49,967 bases of DNA from Bacteroidota bacterium (GTDB lineage: Bacteria > Bacteroidota > Bacteroidia > Bacteroidales > VadinHA17): assembly GCA_022561875.1 (NCBI GenBank), contig JADFQJ010000018.1, positions 1 through 49,967 of the forward strand. Reading direction: 5' to 3'. A program made the position numbers and the translations under genes. Shown here piece by piece: positions 1-8,817 of this stretch (the first letter of the stretch is position 1; each line of letters opens with the position of its first letter). Under the pieces are notes generated by a model. The model did not search any database. It worked only from the letters and a program-made list of their open reading frames with translations, and was not told where the DNA came from.

Positions 1-1
1 T

Positions 2-1120
2 ATTATTTATAAAGATATCCGGACACCTGGTTTGTCAGAAGAGTTTTATAAAGAGGTACAGAAAGATGACCGCCTGTTCATGACTAAAGGGGAGATTAAT
101 GAGATTAAAGAAAAAGATAACAGATTGCAAAGAAGTGTAAAGAACACCTTTCTTGGCGATGATATTGAGATTACTGCAGATATGGTGGTTCTTGCTACCG
201 GCATGACCCCTGCAGGGACTGAAGATTTAAATCTTGCTTACCGACTGGGAAGAGGATTACCTGAATTGAAATATAATTTTGCCGATTCTCATTTTATTTG
301 TTTCCCCTACGAAACAAGGCGGACAGGAATTTATGCTGCAGGTTGTTTAAGAGCTCCTATGGATATTACCGCTTCAATGGAGGACGCAAGAGGAGCAATG
401 CTGAAAGCTATTCAATGTATTGAAGCAACTAAGAGGGGAGAGGCGGTGCATCCACGTTCGGGAGACAAGACATACCCCGATCTGTATCTTGAAAGATGTA
501 CCGATTGTAAAAGATGTACGGAAGAATGCCCTTTTGGCGCATACGATGAAACAGAAAAAGGAACGCCACTTCTTAACCCGAACCGTTGCAGACGTTGCGG
601 AATATGCCTCGGATCATGCCCTGAAAGAATAATCGGTTTTTCTGACTTTTCTATTAATAGTATCTCGGCTATGATCAAATCAATTGAGGTTCCTGACGAG
701 TTTGAGGAAAAGTCAAGAATATTGGTATTTGTTTGTGAAAATGATGCCTGTCCGGCATTAGATTTGGCTGGAAGAAAAGGACTGAAATATAGTCCGTATG
801 TGAGGATAATACCTGTCAGATGTATCGGTTCAATAAATAATGTGTGGATATCTGATGCACTTGCCAAAGGTTTCGATGGGATATTACAAATTGGTTGTAA
901 ACCCGGAGACGATTACCAATGCCATTATATTCATGGAAGTGAATTGACTGAGACCAGGAGTGAAAATTTACAGGAAACCCTCGAAACAATGATGCTGGAA
1001 CCGGAACGAATAAAAACTGAGTTTGTTGAAATTACCGGTTATTATAAGATAACGGAAATTATCAATGAGTACGCTGAGACGATAGAAGAGATAGGACCGA
1101 ATCCTTTTAAGGAAATGTAA
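2..1120 (+). CDS. qmoB: QmoB, quinone-interacting membrane-bound oxidoreductase subunit B (5' end outside window)
   Basis: The reading frame is open from base 2, so the N-terminal part with the first flavin-binding region lies outside the window. What remains is an HdrA-like C-terminal part ending in a conserved flavoprotein segment (LATGM near the start, GIYAAGC later), two [4Fe-4S] motifs (CTDCKRCTEECPFG and CRRCGICLGSCPE), then an MvhD-like domain with VCENDAC, VRCIGS and GCKPGDDYQC, and the tail GPNPFKEM. HdrA plus MvhD in one chain is the known build of QmoB. It would pass electrons between the quinone pool, via QmoC, and APS reductase. qmoC follows after a purine-rich spacer. I have not seen qmoA or aprAB because they would lie upstream. 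Confidence is high for the family and moderate for the physiological partner. Confidence 0.88.
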   Translation: MIYKDIRTPGLSEEFYKEVQKDDRLFMTKGEINEIKEKDNRLQRSVKNTFLGDDIEITADMVVLATGMTPAGTEDLNLAYRLGRGLPELKYNFADSHFICFPYETRRTGIYAAGCLRAPMDITASMEDARGAMLKAIQCIEATKRGEAVHPRSGDKTYPDLYLERCTDCKRCTEECPFGAYDETEKGTPLLNPNRCRRCGICLGSCPERIIGFSDFSINSISAMIKSIEVPDEFEEKSRILVFVCENDACPALDLAGRKGLKYSPYVRIIPVRCIGSINNVWISDALAKGFDGILQIGCKPGDDYQCHYIHGSELTETRSENLQETLETMMLEPERIKTEFVEITGYYKITEIINEYAETIEEIGPNPFKEM

Positions 1121-1213
1121 ATGAAGAGCGAAGGGGCGAAGGGGGCGAAAAGGCGAGGGGGCGATGAAGAGAAGAAGAGAAGAAGAGAAGATGAGAAAAC
1201 GAGAAAAAGATGA
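1121..1213 (+). repeat. Polypurine low-complexity spacer between qmoB and qmoC
   Basis: An almost pure G/A tract starts right after the qmoB stop. It is made of GGCGA-like units (1130-1165) followed by GAAGA-like units (1165-1200). It can be read as a 30-residue Lys/Arg/Glu-rich frame whose TGA overlaps the qmoC ATG. It has no recognisable domain, and the composition is better explained as an expanded simple repeat than as a gene. Confidence 0.6.
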
Positions 1214-2304
1214 TAGATATTCATCCTGATATAGAGTTTAAGAAGGAGGTTAAAAGATTAAGCAACTCTTCATTAAATGAGTGTATGCAATGTGGTACAT
1301 GCTCGGTTGTGTGCTCGCTGGCTCCTGACGAGAATCCTTTCCCGAGGAAGGAAATGATCTGGGCAGGGTGGGGAATGAAAGAGAGGTTAATTGTTAATAC
1401 TGATATCTGGCTATGTCATCAGTGTGGCGATTGCAGTACTTTTTGCCCGCGTGGTGTAAAACCTGCGGATGTGTTTTCTGCAATCAGGCAAATATGCTAC
1501 CGTCATTATGCAAGACCAAAATTCCTAAATAAAATATTAAGTAAGTCCATTTGGCTTCCGGTTGCAGTAATGATCCCGGTTATTGTAATTCTTTCAATAT
1601 TATTTTTAGCAGGCACTTTACAAATTCCGGAAGGAGCTGTGAATTATTCAAAGTTTTTCCCCCATGCCTGGTTAAATGGTTCTTTTGGTATCATTACTGT
1701 AATTATATATTGTTTTGCAATATCAGGATTAATAAGATTCCGTAATGATTTGCAAGCCAGGTATCATGATGTAAAAACTCAAAAAGGTTTTTTCAGACGT
1801 TTCATGACCACTTCAAAAGAGATTGTTTTACACTCAAAATTCAGTAGCTGTTCAGCACAGAAATCAAGGAAGATATCGCATTTACTGGTATTCTATGGAT
1901 TTATACTATTGCTTTTTGTTACGGGGTTTGCTATTATTGCGACATTAACTCACAATTACCCTTTTAAATTTACTAATCCGGTAAAAATCATGGGGAATGT
2001 TGCCGGTTTGATGCTGGTAACCGGATTGGGAATAATGATAATTAACAGGATTTTCAATAAAAAAAATTATGGTAATAATAACTATTCTGACTGGCTATTA
2101 ATTATTTCATTTTTTCTGTTAGTCATTTCAGGTGGGATAGTAGAACTTGCCCGTTTCCAGAATTGGTATTATGCATATCATTGGTACTTTTTTCATCTCG
2201 TCTGTGTATGGTTTGTGGTTTTTTATCTACCATACGCCAAATTCGGGCATCTGTTATACAGGACTATAGCTATAGGTTTTGCAAAGACCATTGACCGGAA
2301 ATAA
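1210..2304 (+). CDS. qmoC: QmoC, quinone-interacting membrane-bound oxidoreductase subunit C
   Basis: The 364-residue protein joins an HdrC-like iron-sulfur part to an HdrE-like membrane part, as in QmoC. Two [4Fe-4S] motifs are present (C25/C28/C31/C35 and C69/C72/C75/C79, the last followed by PRG). Hydrophobic helices follow at about 113-135, 157-175, 222-245, 258-278, 290-310 and 320-345. Histidines suited to b-heme ligation occur in the last helices (YHWYFFHLV, FGHLLYR). It anchors the Qmo complex and exchanges electrons with menaquinone. It is the second gene of the visible operon. The sensor kinase after it starts 90 bp downstream and probably has its own promoter. Confidence 0.88.
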   Translation: MIDIHPDIEFKKEVKRLSNSSLNECMQCGTCSVVCSLAPDENPFPRKEMIWAGWGMKERLIVNTDIWLCHQCGDCSTFCPRGVKPADVFSAIRQICYRHYARPKFLNKILSKSIWLPVAVMIPVIVILSILFLAGTLQIPEGAVNYSKFFPHAWLNGSFGIITVIIYCFAISGLIRFRNDLQARYHDVKTQKGFFRRFMTTSKEIVLHSKFSSCSAQKSRKISHLLVFYGFILLLFVTGFAIIATLTHNYPFKFTNPVKIMGNVAGLMLVTGLGIMIINRIFNKKNYGNNNYSDWLLIISFFLLVISGGIVELARFQNWYYAYHWYFFHLVCVWFVVFYLPYAKFGHLLYRTIAIGFAKTIDRK

Positions 2305-2369
2305 CAGCCAATATTTCTCCGGATATTTTATTCATTTTTCATATTAATATTTTTCATTACTTATTTTAT

Positions 2370-2377
2370 TATTTTTG
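2370..2377 (+). promoter_or_regulatory. Candidate Bacteroidota -7 box (TATTTTTG) before the sensor kinase gene
   Basis: TATTTTTG fits the Bacteroidota -7 consensus TAnnTTTG and lies 16 bases before the ATG of the kinase gene. No clear -33 TTTG box sits at the usual spacing, and the DNA is AT-rich, so a chance match is possible. Confidence 0.3.
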
Positions 2378-2393
2378 TAATTTTCAAATTAAT

Positions 2394-4778
2394 ATGTACG
2401 ACATAAACAAAGTACTTAAGCTAAGGATTAAAAGCAAAATGATTATTGCATTTATTGCTTTATCTACTATACCTTGGCTAATTGCAGGATTGGTTGGAAT
2501 TTCTTCAAATTTGAAATCTTTACAAAAAATATCAATTGAAAGCCTTAATTTTTCTTTGTCTATGACGCAAAACAAGTTAGATATGTTTTTTCATTCTATT
2601 GAAGAAAATGTTAACTTTTTTATATCATCCACTACTTTTAATAGATATGTAAATGCAATAAATAAGGAGGATAGCCCTGAAGTCAAAAACACGACATTAG
2701 ATATTATGCCGGAAATTATGAGTTTCACGCGTAACAAAGAATACTTTCATCAGATCAAATTAATAAACGGGTATGGAGATGAACTTTTTTGTTTGGAAAA
2801 ACGGGGGAATAGCTACCATTTCCTTAATAAAGATAAATTAAATCAAAGGGGTACACAATTTTATCTTCACGTTGCTAATAACATTCCCCCAAACACCGCT
2901 GCATTCTTGCCAACCGAGATATTAAAAGATGAAAATAATGAGTTGATATCTACTGTAAGCTGTATTTTTAATGTACGAAATTCTAATTTTTTCGGAGCTT
3001 TGGTATTTCAAATTTATGCGGATAGTTTTTTTAAAATACTAAAACAAGAAAGTTCCAAAATACAAGGAACGAAAGTAATGTTAGTTAATAAAGTTGGGTA
3101 TTATCTTTATCATTCAGAAAAAGAAACTGATTGGAATAAACTATCCGCCTCAAGGCAAACTTTGAATTTACAAGTTGACTTTGGAAATGAATTAGCTGAT
3201 AAAATATTATCTGACCCTTCTAATCTTAATTATGAATTAGGTGATTATATTATTGCTCAGACCAAGGTCTTTACATCTGATGTTGGTTTAGATAATCAAA
3301 ATACTTTATTAATAAGTGTTCTGAAAAAAGATATTTTTAAAGCAGTTAAAAAATACAAATTAGTTTTTGGGATTTTATTTTTGTTCTTTCTCTTATTATC
3401 ACTCGTACTGGCACTAATTGCTACAAATCAATTTATTGGACCAATCAGGAAATTAATAAATAAAGCCCGGATAATATCCACTGGAAATTATGATGTCAGG
3501 GTTAAGATTGATACTAATGATGAAATTGAAGAGCTTGCAAATCAGTTTAATATAATGGCCTCATCATTACAGCAACGTGAAATTGAAATTAACCAACATC
3601 AAGTTTTATTAGAACAAAAAGTGAAGGACAGAACCAGGGATTTGGAAAACGAAAAGAACAAGCTTAATACTATTTTTAATAATGTTCCAATTGGATTTCT
3701 TCTATTCGATATGGAAAACAAGATAATTTCAGCAAGTGTGGCAATAGAAAGAATTTTGGGGAATAAAATAGAAGAAATTACAGGTAAAAATTATTTTGAA
3801 ATAATAAAGTGGAAAAATGATGAGAAAAAAGAATTAATAAAAAAGATTAAACATACCGGAGAAACATTAACAGATTACACTTCCCTTATAAATAAGGATG
3901 GATCAAAACAATTCCTTGAACACCTGCTTATTCCAATAAAAAACAATAATCAAATTGAATCTATATTAGAAATAATTACTGACATTACTGAAAGGAAACG
4001 ATTGCAAGATTTATTAATCCATTCTGAAAGATTAGCTGCTACAGGTGAACTGGCAGCTGTTATAGCGCATGAAATCCGCAATTCATTAACATCTGTAAGA
4101 ATGATATTGCAGCTTTTTTCAAGGAGAGAAGAAAATGTAAAGCCTGATATTGATTCTTTTCATGTAGCTCTGGATTCAGTGAACAGAATGGAAAGAGTTG
4201 TAAATGATTTATTACAATTAGCCAGACCTTCAAAACTAGAAAGAAAATATGAAAATATAAACAATGTTCTTGAATCTGGAGTTGAATACTACCTGTCACA
4301 CATGGAAGAAAAGAATATTGAGATAGAATTGAATCTTGAAAACGATCTGCCAAAAATATTGATAGACAAGAACCGTATTATAGAAGTATTTATTAATATT
4401 ATCTTAAATGGAATTCAAGCTATTGATGGTACTGGAAAGATAACTATTTCCACAAAGCTCATTAAATTGGTTAAAGCTATAAGCGATATGGCTAAAATAG
4501 AAATTATAGAATCAGATTATCCACAGGTCAATATACAGGAAATATTGTTAAAAAAAGGAAGTAAAGTTATTGAATTAGAGATAAGTGATACAGGTCGAGG
4601 TATTAACTCCAACATTATTGACCAAATATTTGATCCGTTTTTTACAGATAAAATAAATGGTACCGGTTTAGGGTTATCGTTTGTAAAAAATGTAATAAAT
4701 AAACATGGTGGCATTATTCAGGTACAAAGCCAGGTTCAGAAGGGTAGTAAATTCACGATTTATCTGCCAATTAATTGA
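2394..4778 (+). CDS. Membrane sensor histidine kinase (extracytoplasmic sensor-HAMP-PAS-HisKA-HATPase)
   Basis: This 794-residue kinase has a first membrane helix at about 16-38, an extracytoplasmic sensing region of about 280 residues, a second helix at about 323-347, a HAMP linker (about 347-400), a PAS domain (about 430-535), a HisKA domain with phospho-acceptor His559 (AHEIRNSL) and a C-terminal ATPase domain with an N box, DTGRGI and GTGLGLSF. The sensing region resembles a Cache-type ligand domain, but I cannot name its ligand. The H-box type (HEIRN) is usual for kinases paired with NtrC-like regulators, and one is encoded directly downstream. The pair very probably controls the redox cluster beginning at 6401. 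Confidence 0.9.
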   Translation: MYDINKVLKLRIKSKMIIAFIALSTIPWLIAGLVGISSNLKSLQKISIESLNFSLSMTQNKLDMFFHSIEENVNFFISSTTFNRYVNAINKEDSPEVKNTTLDIMPEIMSFTRNKEYFHQIKLINGYGDELFCLEKRGNSYHFLNKDKLNQRGTQFYLHVANNIPPNTAAFLPTEILKDENNELISTVSCIFNVRNSNFFGALVFQIYADSFFKILKQESSKIQGTKVMLVNKVGYYLYHSEKETDWNKLSASRQTLNLQVDFGNELADKILSDPSNLNYELGDYIIAQTKVFTSDVGLDNQNTLLISVLKKDIFKAVKKYKLVFGILFLFFLLLSLVLALIATNQFIGPIRKLINKARIISTGNYDVRVKIDTNDEIEELANQFNIMASSLQQREIEINQHQVLLEQKVKDRTRDLENEKNKLNTIFNNVPIGFLLFDMENKIISASVAIERILGNKIEEITGKNYFEIIKWKNDEKKELIKKIKHTGETLTDYTSLINKDGSKQFLEHLLIPIKNNNQIESILEIITDITERKRLQDLLIHSERLAATGELAAVIAHEIRNSLTSVRMILQLFSRREENVKPDIDSFHVALDSVNRMERVVNDLLQLARPSKLERKYENINNVLESGVEYYLSHMEEKNIEIELNLENDLPKILIDKNRIIEVFINIILNGIQAIDGTGKITISTKLIKLVKAISDMAKIEIIESDYPQVNIQEILLKKGSKVIELEISDTGRGINSNIIDQIFDPFFTDKINGTGLGLSFVKNVINKHGGIIQVQSQVQKGSKFTIYLPIN

Positions 4779-4794
4779 ATTATAAGAAAGCTTT

Positions 4795-6189
4795 ATGAGA
4801 AGAGAAAAATTACTGATTGCCGATGATGATAAAAATATCCAATTTGCTTTTAGAAAAGCTTTTGAGAGTAAAAACATTGATGTCGTTTCAGCAGATAATG
4901 GTAATGAAGTTTTAAGAATAATAGGTATTGAAAAGCCAAATGTGATATTTATGGATGTGGCTATGCCGGGAAAAAATGGTTTAGATGTATTGGAAGAGCT
5001 AAATGAAAGAAAAGTAGAGATACCAGTTATTATAATAACAGGGTTTGGTACGATGAACACTGCAATAAAAGCAGTACAACTTGGTGCATATGATTACATT
5101 GTAAAACCTCTGGATATTGATCAGATTTATTTTGTTGCTGAACGAGCACTTGAGATGGTAAGGTTAAGGAATAAAATTGATAATTTAAATATTGAGCTTT
5201 CAAGAAAAACTTCGAAAGATGAAATTATAGGTAACCATCCAAAAATTCAGAAGGTATATAAATTGATAGGCGCTGTAGTTAATACATCAAATACTACAAA
5301 TATTTTAATAACGGGTGAAAGTGGTACAGGAAAAGAATTGGTAGCAAAGGCAATTCATAAAAATAGCAAAAATTCAGAAAGGCCATTTATTGCTTTGAAT
5401 TGTTCTGTATTTCCGGACAGTCTTTTGGAAAGTGAATTATTTGGGTATGAAAAAGGCGCATTTACAGATGCAAAAGAAAAAAGAATTGGAAAATTTGAAT
5501 TAGCCGATGATGGCACGATCTTTTTAGATGAAATTGGTGATATGCCTTTAAATTTACAGAAAAAATTGTTACGTGTTTTTCAGGAAAGGGAGTTTTACAG
5601 ATTAGGTGGCAACAATCTGATTAAGCTTAAAGCGAGATTCATTGCTGCAACGAATAAGGATCTGGAAAAAAGTATTAAAAACAAGGAATTCAGGCAAGAT
5701 CTTTTTTACAGAGTTAATGTTTTTCCTATTGAAATTCCTCCGTTAAGAGAGAGAGGAGAAGATATTTCCTTACTATTACATCATTTCATTCAAAAATATA
5801 GTAAAAATCTTGGTAAAAAAATTGATTTAATACATCCTGAGGTAATTAAATTTATTAATGAATATAAATTCCCTGGTAATGTACGTGAGCTTGAAAATTT
5901 TGTTGAACATGCCTTTATCGTAAGTAAAGATAATGTACTTCGATTATCGGATTTCCCAATAAAAGAAAATAGAACAACTGATAGTAATTATTTTAATTTT
6001 TCTTCATTAATATTAGAAGAAGCAAGAGGGCAATTCAATAATATGTTTGAAAAAAAATTCATTAATGAATTAATGAATGCTTCAAAAGGTAAAGTAAAGG
6101 TAGCAGCTGATATAGCCAAAGTAGATAGAAGGACCATTCATCGTCTTATTAAAAAACACAATCTGATTACCAGGGAATTTAAAGTTTAG
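4795..6189 (+). CDS. NtrC-family sigma-54-dependent response regulator
   Basis: The 464 residues form the classic three-part activator: a receiver domain with phospho-acceptor Asp54 and acidic residues 10-12, a central AAA+ domain with Walker A GESGTGKE (174-181), the sigma-54 contact loop GAFTDA (221-226, a variant of GAFTGA), Walker B FLDEIGD and an arginine-finger region, and a C-terminal Fis-type helix-turn-helix (about 420-460). It needs RpoN RNA polymerase and binds upstream activating sites as a dimer or higher oligomer. The kinase gene ends 16 bases upstream, so the two are probably co-transcribed. The tandem inverted repeats just after the stop codon are its likely targets. Confidence 0.93.
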   Translation: MRREKLLIADDDKNIQFAFRKAFESKNIDVVSADNGNEVLRIIGIEKPNVIFMDVAMPGKNGLDVLEELNERKVEIPVIIITGFGTMNTAIKAVQLGAYDYIVKPLDIDQIYFVAERALEMVRLRNKIDNLNIELSRKTSKDEIIGNHPKIQKVYKLIGAVVNTSNTTNILITGESGTGKELVAKAIHKNSKNSERPFIALNCSVFPDSLLESELFGYEKGAFTDAKEKRIGKFELADDGTIFLDEIGDMPLNLQKKLLRVFQEREFYRLGGNNLIKLKARFIAATNKDLEKSIKNKEFRQDLFYRVNVFPIEIPPLRERGEDISLLLHHFIQKYSKNLGKKIDLIHPEVIKFINEYKFPGNVRELENFVEHAFIVSKDNVLRLSDFPIKENRTTDSNYFNFSSLILEEARGQFNNMFEKKFINELMNASKGKVKVAADIAKVDRRTIHRLIKKHNLITREFKV

Positions 6190-6195
6190 CTAATT

Positions 6196-6235
6196 CGACA
6201 TAAAATGTCGCTAGTATGCGACAAAGAATGTCGCA
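6196..6235 (+). promoter_or_regulatory. Tandem inverted repeats, probable upstream activating sites for the NtrC-type regulator
   Basis: Two dyads share the core CGACA-N5-TGTCG. The first is CGACATAAAATGTCG at 6196-6210. The second is TGCGACAAAGAATGTCGCA at 6217-6235. Their centres (6203 and 6226) are 23 bp apart, about two helical turns, so both would face the same side of the DNA. They start 6 bp after the activator stop codon and lie about 105 bp (second) to 128 bp (first) upstream of the -24 element at 6331, a usual distance for DNA-looping activators. The assignment to this particular regulator is inferred. Confidence 0.72.
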
Positions 6236-6330
6236 ATTAATGAATTTTATTTCTTTCTGTTTCAACTTGTAAAAAGTTTAACCTTTTATTTTCAATTCAT
6301 TATAAGTTATTTAATGTTATTGTTTTTTTG

Positions 6331-6345
6331 TGGCATACTAATTGA
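6331..6345 (+). promoter_or_regulatory. Candidate sigma-54 promoter (-24/-12)
   Basis: TGGCATACTAATTGA matches the sigma-54 consensus TGGCAC-N5-TTGC. It has the invariant GG, the exact 10-base gap to the second dinucleotide, and GA in place of GC at -12. Transcription would start near 6357, giving a leader of about 44 bases before the ATG at 6401. The position between activator-type repeats and a large redox operon, next to an NtrC-type gene, supports it. The weak point is the -12 GC-to-GA change. Confidence 0.65.
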
Positions 6346-6400
6346 TTATAGTTGTATTACAAAAAAATAATTATTAATTGTTAACTTAAATTATTCCAAA

Positions 6401-7378
6401 ATGAAAAAGAAAAGAAGTTTAAGACTTTTATTAAACATTTTCCTAATTATTAGTGTGGTTACTGTAATGAGTAGTTGCTCTGATGAGGAAACAACTGGAC
6501 CGGATTGCCCGGACCTTACAGGAGCTCCAACATTGAATTCCGCCTGGGTGTCTTTCGTTAATTGGGACGCAGCTACTAAAATAGAAATAATAGCTGAAGA
6601 AGTAGATGAAAGTAATATGCATTACACACCTTCGAACATCCAGTTAATTGCAGGAATGCCATACATATTGACTTTAAAGGTATTAGCAAGTAATCAGGAA
6701 AAACATTATTTCCATTCGCCTGACTTCTTCAAAGCTATTGCAACACGTAAAGTGCAAACCACAAGTGCCGAATACAAAGCTCCATATTTTGACGATATTG
6801 AGCTGGTACTCAATGGTGAAGCTGAACTGTTTTTTGTTCCGGTCATAGCAGGTACCTACGATCTCTGGTGTACGATTACCGGGCATCAGGCAGCAGGAAT
6901 GGAAATGACACTCGAAATCGCATGTGGGGATGGACTATCGTTGGATTTGGAAGTCGATCCGAATTTCAACACAGCTTTGGGATCCGATGCTCGCCGATCC
7001 GGTGGCCATGCAGTATGGGATACAAAGCAGGAAATTGAAGTTACCCTGGTCGAGAATAGTCAGGACGATTATGCTTTTAGCCCGGACACAATAATTCTTA
7101 GCGCTGATCAGGCTTACGTATTAAAGATTAAAAATCCGGCAACCAATTCGTCGAAACATTACTTTACTGCTCCTGAATTCTTTCAGTCAGTTGTAACCCG
7201 TAAAGCAGAAGACCCAAGGGCAGAAATAAAAGTTCCTTATTTCAAAGCTGTTGAGATACTTATTGGCAGCTACACCGAACTGTTTATCGTGCCAACGGTG
7301 CCTGGTACTTATGCTTTGGAGTGTACAATTACAGGACATGCAGCCGCTGGAATGGTAGGAACCATTATTGTGCAATAA
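6401..7378 (+). CDS. Lipoprotein with two tandem type-1 copper (cupredoxin) domains
   Basis: A lipoprotein signal ends at Cys26 (SSC). Two homologous domains of about 135 residues follow. Each carries a full type-1 copper ligand set: His102, Cys157, His162, Met167 in the first, and His253, Cys308, His313, Met318 in the second. The shared motifs are KHYF near the first His and C-T-I-T-G-H-x-A-A-G-M around the others. The protein should be a two-copper electron carrier tethered to a membrane on the periplasmic side or at the cell surface. It is the first gene after the sigma-54 promoter and precedes two cytochrome-porins, so it probably receives electrons from or passes them to those. The family has no name I recognise. 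Confidence 0.82.
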   Translation: MKKKRSLRLLLNIFLIISVVTVMSSCSDEETTGPDCPDLTGAPTLNSAWVSFVNWDAATKIEIIAEEVDESNMHYTPSNIQLIAGMPYILTLKVLASNQEKHYFHSPDFFKAIATRKVQTTSAEYKAPYFDDIELVLNGEAELFFVPVIAGTYDLWCTITGHQAAGMEMTLEIACGDGLSLDLEVDPNFNTALGSDARRSGGHAVWDTKQEIEVTLVENSQDDYAFSPDTIILSADQAYVLKIKNPATNSSKHYFTAPEFFQSVVTRKAEDPRAEIKVPYFKAVEILIGSYTELFIVPTVPGTYALECTITGHAAAGMVGTIIVQ

Positions 7379-7461
7379 TCAGAATACAGTACAGATCGAC
7401 CGTTATTTTATTTTCCCAATATCCGGACAAAAATGGAAAGAGACAACAAATTCAACTATAT

Positions 7462-8784
7462 ATGATAAGGGGGGTTTTTTTTACAGGATTGATCTTATTT
7501 ACTTTATTAATCAAAACAAATGCAATACCTGCATTTGCAAGAAAATATCAAACAAGCTGTGTGACTTGTCATTCAGTTTATCCTAAATTAAATTCATTTG
7601 GGGTTGCTTTTAAGCTGAATGGTTATCAATTTCCAGAAGGAGATGAAGAACAAATTAAAGAAAAACCACTTATATTAGGAGCTGAAGCTTACAAGAGGGT
7701 TTGGCCTGAGGCGATTTGGCCCGGCAGTATACCGGGCTCGTCGCCTATCGCATTTCGAATTAATGGAGGCTTTGCCTATGACAAAGCAAAATCTAATACT
7801 CCTGCTGAATTTTCAGTTCCTTCAGCACAGATATTTATGGGCGGCACATTCACTGAGGGAATTTCTTTTTTTGGCAGTTTATTGCTTGCCAAAGGCCACA
7901 ATACCAATGCTCTCCAAATGGCCTACATTAGATTAAATGATCTTTTCAGTAATATCCTTTCCGAAAATGCACTTAATTTACACATAGGTCAATTCATTCC
8001 AGATATTACAACGTATAAAAACAAACACTACAGCCTTACACGAGCGCTATATGCATTGAACACATATGTTCCTTCTAATGGAAGCTCCTTGAAACTTAGT
8101 CATCGAAATTTCGGAATAATGGGACAAGTCATTGGGGTGGAAGCGAATGGACTGATCAACAAACGCTTTCGTTATGCACTGGGTTTGACGAACGGAAACG
8201 CATTATTCGGAGAAGATAACAAGGCAAAAGACTTTTATGGAAAAGTTGCCTACAAACTTGGAGGAATGGCATTTGACGGATCCTATGCGGGTGATAACTC
8301 CGGTACTTCTGATAACAATTTAACTGAAAAGTCGATAATTGTCTCTTTCTTCGCTTACTCCGCATCCAGACTTAACGATAGTGAAAAGGACGTTTCACTC
8401 TTTAGATTCGGAAGCGATATAAATGTTTTTTATCGTAATTTGAATGTTATCGGTGGTTTTATTACCGGAATGGATGAAGATTATTACATTCCATCAGGAA
8501 CAACAGGAAATGTGAGATTTAACCGGAAATATAATCTCTTCTTCGGTGAAGCAAATTATATGATCTATCCCTGGCTGGTCGGTGTATTTCGTTACGAAAG
8601 AGTGAAACCTCAGGAAATTCATAGTGGACTCGTAGACCAGGAATCTTTTAATTCGGTATCCAGGTATATCTTTCATGCTACCGCTCTTTATACAGCGAAT
8701 TTTAAGTTTTTCGTGGAAACTATTGTGACTACAGATATTCCATATGAAATGAACATGTTTGCTGGCATGGATTTCGCATTTTAG
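7462..8784 (+). CDS. Outer-membrane monoheme cytochrome c-porin fusion, Cyc2-like (copy 1)
   Basis: I chose the ATG at 7462 because it starts a clean signal peptide; the longer frame from 7321 overlaps the previous gene. After the signal come IPAFARKY, one heme motif CVTCH (33-37) and PKLNSFGVAFKLNGY. About 380 residues of alternating polar and hydrophobic strands follow, ending in a final aromatic residue (FAGMDFAF), as in outer-membrane beta-barrels. A short heme domain before a porin is the build of Cyc2, the Fe(II)-oxidising outer-membrane cytochrome, and the AxPxFAR...CxxCH neighbourhood is similar. Related cytochrome-porins exist whose function is unknown, so iron oxidation is only a possibility. 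A paralogue follows 33 bases downstream. Confidence 0.75.
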   Translation: MIRGVFFTGLILFTLLIKTNAIPAFARKYQTSCVTCHSVYPKLNSFGVAFKLNGYQFPEGDEEQIKEKPLILGAEAYKRVWPEAIWPGSIPGSSPIAFRINGGFAYDKAKSNTPAEFSVPSAQIFMGGTFTEGISFFGSLLLAKGHNTNALQMAYIRLNDLFSNILSENALNLHIGQFIPDITTYKNKHYSLTRALYALNTYVPSNGSSLKLSHRNFGIMGQVIGVEANGLINKRFRYALGLTNGNALFGEDNKAKDFYGKVAYKLGGMAFDGSYAGDNSGTSDNNLTEKSIIVSFFAYSASRLNDSEKDVSLFRFGSDINVFYRNLNVIGGFITGMDEDYYIPSGTTGNVRFNRKYNLFFGEANYMIYPWLVGVFRYERVKPQEIHSGLVDQESFNSVSRYIFHATALYTANFKFFVETIVTTDIPYEMNMFAGMDFAF

Positions 8785-8817
8785 TTTTTTAATAACATCA
8801 ATAATTTAGGTGGTACT

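Noticed and set aside
412-867. Open frame of 151 codons on the opposite strand inside qmoB
   Set aside because: It lies fully within a clear gene, has no recognisable domain and follows from codon bias of the real gene.
1121-1213. Thirty-residue reading frame between qmoB and qmoC as a real peptide gene
   Set aside because: The DNA is a simple purine repeat and the peptide is only Lys/Arg/Glu/Gly-rich; I list it as a repeat.
6196-6235. Transcription terminator for the regulator gene
   Set aside because: The arms are short, there is no T-run, and two copies with helical spacing fit operator sites better.
7321-7461. Upstream extension of the first cytochrome-porin
   Set aside because: It overlaps the end of the cupredoxin gene and lacks a signal peptide; the ATG at 7462 starts a normal one.
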